Part shown: positions 45,851 to 58,616 of the stretch, one piece after another
Layout: the number at the start of each line of letters is the position of its first letter
Position numbering within the stretch: position 1 is the stretch's first letter
Source of the DNA: Nautilus pompilius
Lineage: Eukaryota; Mollusca; Cephalopoda; Nautilida; Nautilidae
Reading direction: 5' to 3'
Assembly (NCBI GenBank): GCA_018389105.1
Contig: JACATO010000591.1
Span: forward strand, 1,846,501-1,910,500
DNA: 64,000 nt
Translations under genes and position numbers: made by a program
The notes under the pieces: model-generated
What the model saw: only the letters and a program-made list of their open reading frames with translations
Database searches by the model: none
Told to the model about the DNA's origin: nothing

Positions 45851-46291
45851 TCAACGGGGAATTTTTCTTCCTGTAACTGTGGCGGCCAGAACTTTCAAGG
45901 TGTCTTTCCGAGTCATTTTTCTGTTCTTTTTAGACTGGAAGTAGAGCAAATGCTTTGCCCAGAGTAAGACATGGTCAGGGAAAAAAATCACCTGGTTGCT
46001 TCTGAAAATGGCAAGCAAACGGAAGAAATGCCGACTGCTATAGATGCAGTAAACTTTGTGAAGAAAGGTAGAAATAACTGAGAAACCATCGAGCAGATTG
46101 TGGATTAAGCTTGGAAAAGGTGGAACGTAAAAGAGGTAATGGACAGGGCCACTGGGTGCATAGTGATGGTAAACACCAGGAGAACTTTGATCGGGATCTA
46201 AGCTGAAGACAGACTGTGAAAAGAGTCTGTCTGAATTCAGGAATGTCCTCGAGCTCAAAGTAACAGCACTGAGTACATCTTCTGGATCCAT
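45851..46291 (-). CDS. Hypothetical 146-residue ORF between TFE and ATP5F1C
   Basis: Single open frame from ATG 46291 to TGA. The product has a polar Ser/Pro-rich N-terminal third, a hydrophobic and aromatic middle (VHYLFYVPPFPSLIHNLLDG through VYCIYSSRHFFRLLAIF) and a basic end (KKNRKMTRKD). No family recognised. Splice sites and a poly(A) signal are not obvious, and it may be a chance frame in a locally GC-richer stretch; its length is the only strong point. Confidence 0.25.
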   Translation of the reverse strand: MDPEDVLSAVTLSSRTFLNSDRLFSQSVFSLDPDQSSPGVYHHYAPSGPVHYLFYVPPFPSLIHNLLDGFSVISTFLHKVYCIYSSRHFFRLLAIFRSNQVIFFPDHVLLWAKHLLYFQSKKNRKMTRKDTLKVLAATVTGRKIPR

Positions 46292-47915
46292 TCAGATATA
46301 TTTACCAGAACTTTGGCTCAGAGACATCTGAGTGACAATGTAGCAGTCAGGAAACCCATACACACGCACACACCTACCTACATAGACACACACGCGAGAA
46401 GTCAGCTTGGGACGACGTTACACACAATTCAAGAGGACAAAACTCCTAAGTTAAACAGATGGAGGGGGGTGCTGCTGAGAGGTCTCCCAGAATGATGACA
46501 GATCAGGGTGTGTTGGGAGAATTTCGGGGGTTTTAAGGATGCTGCCAAACACAAATCACTTCAAACCCGATGAGTCTGAAGAGGTGCAGAGTTGTTCAGC
46601 TGACTGGACGTCCTTATACAAATTCTTCACTATTGTTTAATGTTCAGCCATTTCCATGTTAATTTTCTAATGGTGAGAAGTGCGAACCATCTCATTATTC
46701 CCCGAGTTTGTCTCTAATGTTACTGCTGCTTTCAGATACTGGGGCAAGGGAAATAACTCTTTCAAAATAATATATTACCGAATGGATGCAATCATTTTTG
46801 ATGTACACTTTCAACTTTTAGTGTAAGAATTTTCGAAGGAAAAGAAGTTTTAGCTTTAAAACAAGAACAAACTTTTAAAACCTTCACAGTTACTCCTCCA
46901 ATTTTCTGTTGCCATGGTTTCTTTCTTCAATTCTCCCTCCACCAAAAAAAATAATAAAATATATAGTCTCAAAGAGTTTGCATCATGGGACTAATAAAAA
47001 AGGGTTGTCCAGAATTAGATAAATTCATCTGTGAACTAGAACCGAGAACGCCCCCCACCAACACTCGTCGTACCTGCGATCGACCATAAAACCACGTGAT
47101 CATCATCCTACCTCGATGGGTGCTGCTGTAAACTGAAAGTATGTGTCGAAAGGAAGCTGGGCTTTCTTATTAATATTTCAATTGTACCCTATCTTTTACA
47201 GTTCCATAAAATGTGCTTAGTATTGGAAAAAAGAGGGGATTTTTATAAGTTAAATCTCACATTATCTGTTGATTTTACTTGAAGAATATGGTATATCTAG
47301 GGGTCATAAGCCACCACTATGAAATAAGGAAAATGTTTAATTTATTGAAAAATAAGAGTCTGCTATAATATCCTGCAGTTTCAAATGAAAAGCTTGAGAT
47401 TCCATCCACATCCATGTGCGGATTGTACCACTAATCCAGAGTGGGAGCCCTCAAGAGTTAACTTATTATTTGTGTTCACTGGCTAGGGGTAGATACTGTT
47501 AATCAGTAGTTTATCTAACTTGCTTCAGGTGAGTTAGTTTACTGTTAGTTTTCATCTGTTTTTCCTTAGACCTAGTGAAACAATCAAACTTGTATTAATT
47601 AATTAATATTGAAAAATTAACCCTACGAGTTAACAGGGCCAAGTTATAATAAATAACCTTTATAACAATTATTCGTAAGTTGATTAGTTTTATTTGAATC
47701 CGGAAAAGCTACTACATATTAGGTACTAGCAAAAGCTTTGAATTAACTATTAACTTAATCCATCTGATTAGTGGAGTGACTATTATTAAATTATTACTGT
47801 ACTACAAGCAGGGATACTTAAATAAATTGTGTGGCTGCAGCTGATCTCAATTTGAAGCTAAAGTACCAGGGATATCACCACAAAAGTAAATTATAAAAAC
47901 ATCAACAGTTTACTT

Positions 47916-47921
47916 TTTATT
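47916..47921 (-). terminator. Candidate polyadenylation signal of ATP5F1C
   Basis: TTTATT on the + strand is AATAAA on the coding strand, about 105 nt after the stop codon. Spacing is suitable for a short 3' UTR. Confidence 0.4.
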
Positions 47922-48025
47922 CTGATCTTACACAGCAATCAGTTAACTTCATCCTATTATTGTTACAAACAAATTCTATTGATCGCTCCTCTCGACAAAA
48001 AGGATGTTCCTAGGACCAGGTGGAC

Positions 48026-48126
48026 TCATAAGGCTGCTGCACCAGAGATGATCTCAATGAGCTCCTTGGTGATAACGGCCTGCCTGGTTCTGTTGAATGT
48101 CAGGGTTAGCTTATCGATCATCTCAC
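48026..48126 (-). CDS. ATP5F1C: ATP5F1C exon 7 (C-terminal helix and stop)
   Basis: Acceptor CTTTTTTCAG, 101 nt, TGA at 48028-48026. It encodes [20 protein letters not shown] and [12 protein letters not shown], nearly identical to the human C-terminus. The minus-strand AATAAA at 47921-47916, about 105 nt downstream, is a likely poly(A) signal. Confidence 0.96.
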
Positions 48127-51100
48127 CTGAAAAAAGTTGGGTGCAACATCAAGGTAAAAATCAAACTTGATTTATAGTTTATAATGCACCTTTTGTTAAA
48201 AAAGATGGATTACAACTAACCCCCTAAAAACCATTTAATTTACAAAGGAACTCAACCACCTAAAGAGTAAAAACCCAAACAGGTCACTCTACTGTGTTGT
48301 GGAGAGAGAGATGGAGATATTATAGATTTTCATACCTAAAGTGTATGATACCAAGAAACTAAGCAGCGCAGAAAAAAAACCACTAAAGATTTTCATTGTT
48401 CAAATGTCAGGATAATAGATGTTTATATACTTTTTAAGAAGTTTATTCATCACTAGAACATAAAATGATGCAGTGAGTGTGCTACTCTGTAGAGGGAGTA
48501 ATGAAAGTAACTAGAATTTAGAAAAGCGATTACCATAAAGTACTTGATAAAATGCATTTTCACAACATATCTTTCATGATTTAGAAACAGAAATTAAAGA
48601 TCAAACAGGCATCTTAAAATGAAAGCATTAGTGCTTTTAGATTTATGGTTTTTTAAGTTTTTATTCTGAGCGCCGTCTGTGTCCTAGAAGTGTGTGTGTG
48701 TGATAGTCAGACCTGCGTTCTTGCTGGCGCTGTCCATGGCAGTCATCCTTGAACTCTGCTCGCTTGTTGCCGACTCCTTCAAGGCGAAGTAAACCAGAGT
48801 GGCGAGAGCAAACTCATTGTAACACTGTAGGATTTCTTCATCCAAGCTGTCGTAATTTGGAAGTTTCTCCGCTTGGCTAATGCTGTCCACGGAAAACAGG
48901 GGCATTTCCTTGGTTCTGTATGAAACAACACTCCTGAAAGAGGACAGGTTACTGTCAGGAGGGCTTTGCGCTGTGGTACCAAAAGGATGGGCCAGCTTCC
49001 CCTTAAAGCTGAACTTAACAGTCCTTTTCCTTTTCAATTCCAAATCAAACAAACAGCAGTGTCAATACCCAAGTTTCTTCTCCCCCGATAAACAAATTAC
49101 AGGGCGAGGAGAGGGGAGAAACCCTAATTGCCTTCAAGATTCATTCTAAAATGCTTTTAAAGTTTCTCTAGATCTCAATAAACGGTAATGTGACCGAGTC
49201 ACTTTTAAAAAATGTAACACAAGAAAGTAAAATCAAGTTTATTCAAATGCAAAAAGAAAACAGAACAAAGTTTTTCTGTTGCCACTCTATCAGTCATTGT
49301 TTTAACCCTTCAAAAAATTTGGAAATATAAAGATAAAAAAAGAAAAATATAACAAAGCTACACTAATGTGTAATGTCTGTTATTGATAAAGTTAAAAAAC
49401 AAACAAACAGAAAACCCATTTTTAAAATCAACATTAACCCGCAGTGGAGCCCAGTCTGATTAACGGGGTCACGTGGTCGGAACCATTTCGGACATCTCGT
49501 CTAAACAACCATCCTGCTCTTTTGTCTGCCCTTTTCAGGCTGTAAGAACTGTTATACTAACAACCAACAACAACAAAGCAAGCAAATTCTAACTGCAGCA
49601 GTCTGAACGACCCCAGCCACTCTGGCCATAGTAGGCAGGCTGCTGCTGCTGAACATGTCTGTCTGTCTGTCTGTCACTTAACAGAGACAAGTGGACGAAC
49701 TGCCGAGGACTCACCTGAAAACATTGTAAAACAAGGAGCCATAGTTAAACTTGTAGTCAGAAGCCATTACGTATTCTGCTATTCTTGAAGCATCTTGGAA
49801 AGTTGGTGCTTTCTTTCCAATTTCCTGAACAGTCAGTAAAATCTGGTCAGCATAAAGTCTGCAAAAACACAAGCAGAGCCTAAGTTTTAAAAAGAAAATG
49901 TTAATCTCAGAAATTCTTCAATTTTAAGAAAGAAAGATAACATTTAATTTATGAGAGATTTGCTAAGTTTAATTATTATAAACATCACTTTAGTACACCA
50001 TAAGTTTCCTTACTATTTATACACAAAATCCATCTTTTTAACAGTTCCACGTTCTAAAGACTCTCAACACCTTCACTATGCAATTTGTGATTTCATGCTC
50101 ATGGTTATCGGTACGATACCTGGCAAAATTAGTAACGTTTTAAATCTGTATTTCACTCAGGCGGCACTGATATTGTAGAAATTCATCCAGAGAAAGATAA
50201 AGCGCAATTTATCCAAGCTCCCTGACAGCGTTCCTTGTTACACCATTGATCAAACCCCACAGACAGAACTGAAAAACTCACAGAGGCCAACGATTTCTTC
50301 ATTTAAAAAAAAAAAAAAAGAAACAGCACAAAAACAGAGTAAACCCAACTGTGTTTTCAAACTTTTACGAGTTCCATGGGGCATTGAGATCTGTTTGACC
50401 CCCACTAACCTTCCAGCAGAGGGGGCTGTGACCCATAGTAACAACAACAAATCTGTATATTGCTCCATGCATCTCGCATTACTGGTGTGTTGACTAAATA
50501 TACAGCTAAAAATGCCCCCCTACCCCCAGGTGGTATAAGTCAGGTAAAATAAAACCTAACCAGAGGGTGTCTCGTGATAGCTTAATGAACTGGTGCTGAT
50601 AATCACTGAGTCTGGAAGGTCAGCCAAGCAAGCAAACCAACCAGTGCAAAAATGTTGCCTAACATAAAAATGACGTGCGAGCCTACTTCCGCAACATGGT
50701 CCTGGCTTTGTCCCCAATCAAAACTAGCTTCGTTTCGATTCCATCCTTCTTTCCTGCAATTGCTGCTTTGACCGCTTTGACGACACTAGAGTGGACCGCC
50801 CCGCAAAGTCCCCTGTCTGAGGTGACTGCAATGACGATGTGATTAGGCTGGGTTTCGTCCCTCTTGGCCTCAACCTTTTCAAAGAAAGCTGGAAGAGACG
50901 GGGAAATCTTTCAACTGCTTTTACATACTGAACATTGCTGAAAGTAGCTCAAACACAGCGTAGGCCAAAAGTACTGCATCACCTGAATTAATTTTATTAA
51001 TTATACCATTTCTAATGCAATGCTGAAATATTTGTTTTGTTTCCAATTGATTACACAGGTATGCAACACATCTGATGTTTCAACATACATAGCTGTTTTT

Positions 51101-54100
51101 TTTTAGTGTGCTGAATCCATAAGTGACAGTTTTCTATCCATACCTATCACCTATTTTGTATGGTGGTATATAGACATACATGCAGTTATGCAATACATAC
51201 ATAGAATATATATATATAATTTTTTCCAGACTTGTTCTACATGAAAACAAGAGGTTGTATAAAATAACCCTGACATATTCTGTTATATTTGTGGTAATTC
51301 TATGTTGCAGAAAGAAAGGCAGATGATCACATGTTTTGTCAAGAAAGTGTATCCTGCATATTTTGGAATGGAGCTTGGAGATCAAGATAAGCCAGGGGCT
51401 CCACATACAGTTTGTCGAACTTGTGTTGAGGCTTTGAGAAACTGGAGTAAAGGTAGAAAGAAGTCACTGAGCTTTGGAATATCAATGTTATGGCATGAAC
51501 CTAAAGAACCACACAATGACTGTTACTTTTGCACTGTTAACACTGAAGGTTATAACACACACACAAAAAGAGAGATATTTCCTATCCCAACCTTCAATCT
51601 GCACTGAGACCTGTACAACATGGCCCAAATGTGCCTATTCCCTCACCACATCAGCTTGAAGTGGACATTACCGAAGCTGAAGATGATTGTGATTGCTTCA
51701 AACAAGATGAAGCACTTTGTGAACCACAACCTTTCACACGAGGTGAGCTAAATGATTTGGTTAGAGATCTGGATTTGCCAAAAGACTCAACAGAAATTCT
51801 GGGATCTAGACTCCAAGCTAAAAACCTACTTGCTCCTGGAACATCATTTTCTTGGTACAGACATCGTGAAAATGAATTTGTGCCATATTTTTCTGTGTAC
51901 AACACACCTGTATACTGCAGTAACATTTTGGAAGGAATAGAAAACTTAGGAGCTGCATATCAACCAAGTGACTGTAGACTGCTTATTGATTCCTCATAAA
52001 CAACTATCTTCACAATGGCAACAAATATGCTTCAGTACCTATTGCGCATTCAGTGCATCTGAAGGAAACATGAGAATCTGGAGCTTCTTCTGGAAAAGGT
52101 TGGGTATAGTGAACATCAGTGGGCTGTGTGTGTGTGAAGATTTGGAGGTTTTGAGTGTGCTTGTTGATCAGCAGTCTGGGTCTACAAAAATACCCTGTGC
52201 TTCTTATGCTAATGGAACAGTAGAGCGAGAAATCAACACTGGAACAAGAAGGTATGGCCACCAAGAAACACATTTACACCAGGTTCAAAGAACTTCATCC
52301 ACGAAAAGCTGATTGAACCTAATAAGGTTTTGTTACCAGCACTCCATATAAAGCTGGGCTTGATTGAGCAATCTGTCAAAGCATTAGACAAGGAGGGAAA
52401 CTGCTTCAAACAGATTTGTAGTAAATTTCCAACACTCAGCTATGAAAAAGTAAAAGATGGCATCTTTGTTGGGCTGCAACTCAGAAAATTGACACAGGAT
52501 GAGCAGTTTGAAGGAACGATGAACAAAGCAGAGAAAGGAGCCTGGACTACATTCAAGAATGTAATTCAGAACTTTCTGGTCAACCACAAAGATCCCAACT
52601 ACAAGGACATTGTCAGTGAAATGCTCAGCAAATTCGAAAAGCTAGGCTGCAACACGAGTCTAAAAGTTCAATTCCTTCACTTGCATTTGAACCATTTTCC
52701 AGAAAACTTTGGTAGTGTGAGTGAGGAACAAGAAGGGGTACCACCAGGATATCAAGTCTATGGAAAAACGATACCAAGAAAGGCGGGAATGTCAACATGA
52801 TGGCAGACCACTGCTGGCCCCTGAAATGGAAAAGCTCGAGAGAAGTGCAGCACAAGGAGCTGGCAAAGAAATGACGATTTTGTCCTACTGATCAGTCATG
52901 ATTGATTAATTATGTATCGGTCAAGTATCAAAGACAAATTTACTTTGAATTGTATTTTCTCTGTATTCCATAATAAAAACATTTTTTGAGCAAATTGTAA
53001 TCAGAGTATTATAATTTTGTACCCTTGAAGTACAAACTATGAATATGTCTGACATTTTTCATGAAAAACCCTGACATGATGCATGAAAATGGCTGTGAAA
53101 TTTGAAACCAGCTGGAAAAATTGTATAAGATCATTTAATAGAAAGAAAACATCTTGTCCCTTGTTTTGTAAACCAGTGTTATCTATTTCTTTTGAAGTGC
53201 GCATTTATTAGAGTTTATTGATGCATTCCACAAGAAATTAGTTTAGACTATTATTTACAAGGTAGCAGGAAGCCATCAGTATAATTTTTAAAATGATCAA
53301 TAGTGTCATCCCTGTTAACTACATCGGTCAGTAACTCATTCCATTCATTAACAATCCTATTACTGCAAAAATATTTTCTAAAACCTAACTACTGAAATTC
53401 TATCTAATTTATAATTACAAGCCCTAGTAAATGTAGATAGCGCCCAAACATTTGTCCTAAATCAAAACCCCTAACAGGTCTCTTAAATATCTAAAATTCA
53501 AACTTGATAGTCTACCATTTTAAACCGATCAGTGTATTCCAAATACTTAAGACCTGCAGACATTCTAGTAAATCTGCTGAATTCTCTCTAATAGATCAAA
53601 ATTCTTTCTCAAGTCCTCACCTACACAGCATTTTCAAGGTGTGGATGAAGTAAGGAATCATACAATTTTGCTAAAACTTCTTTATTTTTATGTTTATTCT
53701 CCAGTTATCCTATTTGCTCTGAGATTTTGTTTAACAGTTACTGCTAGATCTCTCTCAAATGAAGAGACTCAAACATCAGAGAAGATATTTGTGCTCTCTC
53801 ATTGTGCATTGTAACATAAATGCGTTTTTAACACAACAGCATCAATTAAGCATTGCTCTTATGTTCCAGAGACTTTGTAATGCCATCCTTGATGTAGTAA
53901 TTCCTCATGGATATGCGACTTAAAATATTAAACTTCAATAAACGTGCACTTGGAACATTATTCAAGATAAAGTTATTATTTTAACAAATAATAAATCAGA
54001 ATTATTTCAAGTAATTCCAGAATTCTGGCCAACACCATAAGCACTAAACTGCTTGCTTTCTAAGATTCTAACCATTACTAGAGAAAGATTTAGCACTTTT

Positions 54101-57100
54101 ATTAAGAAAAATAAGAATCTACAGAAACAAATTAAACAGAAAAAACAAATTTGGATCCAAAGCACATAACACAACAGGCCAATAGTAACCAGAGAATTTC
54201 TATTAACGACTTGTGGCTTTACAGACCACCAAGGTCAATAATGTATTAAAATAACTGCCAGTTTGAGTGTCTAATTTTCAAATTAAATCATACAACTGAG
54301 TCCATTAATTGTTAATTCATTTTATAGGCCTCTTAAAGAGAAAATGTGTGCTCTACTGACCACTTGCACCTTGACCATAAGGACGGGCTACCCTCAATTC
54401 CCTCTCGGCCCTAGCAAACTTTGCTGCCGACACCATCTTCATGGACTTGGTGATCTTCTGGATGTTTGTGATGGATTTTAGACGAAGGCGAACTGAAATG
54501 AAAGTATGCTAACTCTAGCAATATGTCGACAACAACAGAGATGTCAATTTGAAATGCTCGGTAAATTCTGCCAGGTCTGATTTATCGTTTAGCTGCCAAC
54601 TGAACTTACAAACAGCCTGAGCAACTCGGGCCAAAGGTCTCAATAAAAACCAAACTGTGTTCTTCATGGCGATGACCAAACATAACCAAGATTTTTTTTT
54701 AAAAAAAGGGGGGGATCTCTTCTTTAAAACAAAATGAGAAAGAAAACCAATGTAAACTTTTACATTTCACAATTTTAAAAATCTTGATAAACTAAAATTA
54801 TACTAATTACAAAATGATTTTTTAATATTCTCATTTTTACTAAGTATTAAACTTGGTTAAATATATCTATTTTAATAAATTAATAAGCCAAATTCTTACA
54901 ATGTTATATCCATTTTATTGTGTTTTTACTACATATTTTAAAGTTTATAACAATTTAGGGGTTTTTTTTTCTGCTCAAGTAAAACAAATTTAACTTAAAT
55001 TTTTAAACAGTCAGTAAATGCTGCTGTATTAATAGCTGCCATGGAATAGCGATGAGAGGCAGCCGACGGACCATGGGTGCAAGACCAGCTCTAGCCAGGC
55101 ATACTATCCAAAAAAATATAAATGCCTACTACCAATTAAGATCATTGTACTCAAAAAGCCCGCTTGGGATTATAAAACCCTATTAATGGTGGTAACAAGT
55201 AAAGATTTCCAAAAAAAAACAACAGGTTTTCTAGTCAGTCCAACAACATGGTGGTGGGAAGTTCCTGAGTTAAACAGTCCAGCTTCGCCTTTACAAATAC
55301 CATCAACGTAACTAATTTTTGTTTTAATTCTGACAAAATTATTACATTTTAATAGGACAAAATACTAAGCATGAATTATGCTGCCCATTGGCTAGACACC
55401 CAATTCACTTTGAACAGGTAGACAGTAATATCTAACAGCAGCATGTGTAAAACAAAGAAGCTGTAGGAAAGTTTCTCTTTGTAACATGCATTTGAAAGCC
55501 AACATCATTGTAAAATCTGAATCTAGCTGATCTTTCTGAAAATAAGGCAACAAGCCCAATCTTGTCCAGGTACCCCACTGCTACAACAAAATATCCTGCA
55601 CCTGTAATTAATTATTTTTTTTAGTCATGCTAATTGAAAAAAGATATTTTCAATCTAACTGCCGCAAAAGACCAAGGTAAGGATGATTTAACTTTTATAA
55701 AAACTCTTGAGTCAACTATCTGTTTCTTTTTTTCAAATGAGTAAACTAAATCCATGTACATCAATCACCATCTCATTACAAAGTGGCTTGTTTCGGGTTT
55801 ATATTAATAAAGAGCTGCAGCCGAAATTCTGGTTGTATATTTAGAATTTCTCTGTTTTTCATTTTTGAGTTGAGGTACATTCAACTTTCCCAGAAATAGC
55901 CTCCTGCCCACAGAAAATGTTTCATTTTTAAACTGGTTTACATCATGGTAATTTATTAATCTGTTCTTTCAACACAAAATACTAGATCTAAAACAGTCCG
56001 GTTTGGCTTAAGATAAAGAATTCCCGTAAAACCTTACAATGGTCTACAAGCCATTTTTTGGAGAACACTGTAAACATTAAAAATAACTTCAGTAACAGAT
56101 GTCAAAAAAAGAGAGAGAGTGAACTGGAAAATGTTTGAGATGCACTACACTAAACATCTCAGAACAATGTTTCTGTACTGTAAAACTCGTGCAAGAAATG
56201 AAGCAGCACAGAAAAAGAAAGACACCCATCTTTAAAAAGATGAGACCAGCTAAATAACACTTACTGTCCTTTAAGGTGGCCATTCCTCGTGTCTGCACAC
56301 TAAAAAAACAATAATTACAGAGTCATTTCAAGTGCTCACAACTAAAATGAAACTAAATGAATTATGCGCAATTCTTTTTGAAGCAATGGTAACTTTGGCT
56401 CAACTTTAGATAAGGAATAAGTATGAAAATATACAATGGTATACAAGTCTTTGCTTGCAATTTTTAGCAACTAACAAAAGTACAATGTTGTCATTAGTTA
56501 TACTTTAGCACATCAGGGTAGTATTATGGCCCAGTAGTTAGTCTACTGGGCTGCCACAGTTGAGAAGGCTGAATACCGGTTGGGACCTACTCAATTTGCC
56601 ATTACCTCCCTACAATGGCATCTGCTCACTCTTCTTCACCAGCTGGTTATGCAGGTTTCTCCTGGGTACTTGCATAGGTCAGGTGTCTAGTCTTCTCAGA
56701 TAATCCCTTACACCAAATTACACTATCCTAGTGCATTTGTTGTGTGGGGAGCAGCTCCTACACTATAAACAAATTTATGCAACAGTTGTTCACATGTGAT
56801 TTGTGAACGACCATCTTTGGTTATGAGGGGAACAGTTATTATTTAACATATAAGAGCATTTTAAAATATTTTGTTGTTTTTTTTTCCAAACAAAAAAAAT
56901 GATATTACATCTTTAATTATTTTGAAACTAATTTACACTGTGCTAAGGTAAATATAGTAGTAAAGTACGCAGTCAGATGCTGGTATACAGACAAAAATAA
57001 AACAAAGCAAAGCAACAAATGTGTCAGTAATTTTCTATGATGCCCTAGCACCTGGAGGCCCCAAATTTTGGGTGTAGGTACTTCAGAATCTGGGCACAGT

Positions 57101-58567
57101 TTCAAGCTATCAGGCTGGCCTTGAAGGCTGCTTTTCAAAAACCTTATAGATTACACTTAGTTCATCACGCTCATTCAAAATAGGTGAGCCTCAAATTATA
57201 ATGAAGGTACCTCAGGATCAAAGGTAGGATCCAAGGTTACCAGAGTTACTAGCTTCAAGGTACTCATTCAATTCAGAAGCGACCACAAATTTCAATTTTC
57301 AACAGTTGGTCTTGAAGGCTATTTGAAAGGCCATCAAAGACAGGTTGTGATATATCACACACACAGTATAACTTTGAAAACTAACAATAACAGTTCATTT
57401 TGTAATTTGCTACAGGACTGCCATCATCTTATAAGCCAGCCCTATATTGGTCAGGTACTTTTTCAGATTTCTAAACAAGTCAGCCGAAACACGACCATTA
57501 TGCCATTTTAAAAAGTCTCCTTCCTCGTGATTTTTCTTTTCAAGATAAACATAAACTGGACTCTTATGGAACAAAGTTAATTTAAGTGTACAGCTTATAG
57601 ACTGTTAAGAAATATATCATTAGCATCAATTCAATGTTCATTCAATGATTGTGTGTTTAAACAAACAAAATTTCTGTTTTTCAAATTGATATAAAGCCTT
57701 TTTTGTAATTAAAGCCTTTTTTTTTCCCCTGTGCAGCTCTGGGTTTCCAAGCTGGTATATTTACAATAATTCTGGTACTGATAGCAACTAAGGAAGCTAC
57801 AAGCTCTGGTAGTCAGTTGTAATTGGATGTTACAAAAGGGCATAATCTTACATTATCCAAATGTGAAAGTAGATTGTCATATGGTCGTAACCAGATTTTA
57901 AGACATTTAAGAGGGAACCCAGGGGCAAATTCTTGGGGCTATCTACAGTTACTTATACTACAGATCGTAACTATAGATAATCTATGATTCCAATACAGTT
58001 AGATATATAAATGACTGACTAACCGTCACTCCCCACCTGAAAGAGAAGATGCAGCAGCATCTCTAATCTTGAGAGAACATCTATCAGATTATCGATCCTT
58101 GTAAGTTACAGATTAAAGCAAACAATTTTATACATATAGCTATTTTAAAAATACAATAATATAAAAAAACGGATTCAGTAGAGTCCAGATAATCTGATCT
58201 GGTACATAATTCAATATTAACTATAAAAACAGAATATTCTTATTCGTTACTTTTGATATCCACTATTTGTTTTTTACTTTTATAACCGTAACAACAACAG
58301 ATGTCCAGTCCAATCAGCCCCTGTGAAGTAGGGGGAGGATCGATGGAGATCGATGCTAACTGATCAGTTCGACCTTCTCTGAGCCTTGGACTTAACATCC
58401 TCACTCAGCAGTGTTCTCATTCTGAACCTCATTTTCACCAGTATCTCAGTCCTGTATGTGCAATGTTATTGTTATTATTACTATTGGTATTGTTAATATT
58501 ACTATTGCTATTATTACTATTGTTCTTGTTAATATTACTATTGTTCTTGTTATTATTACTAATGTTA

Positions 58568-58616
<49 letters not shown>

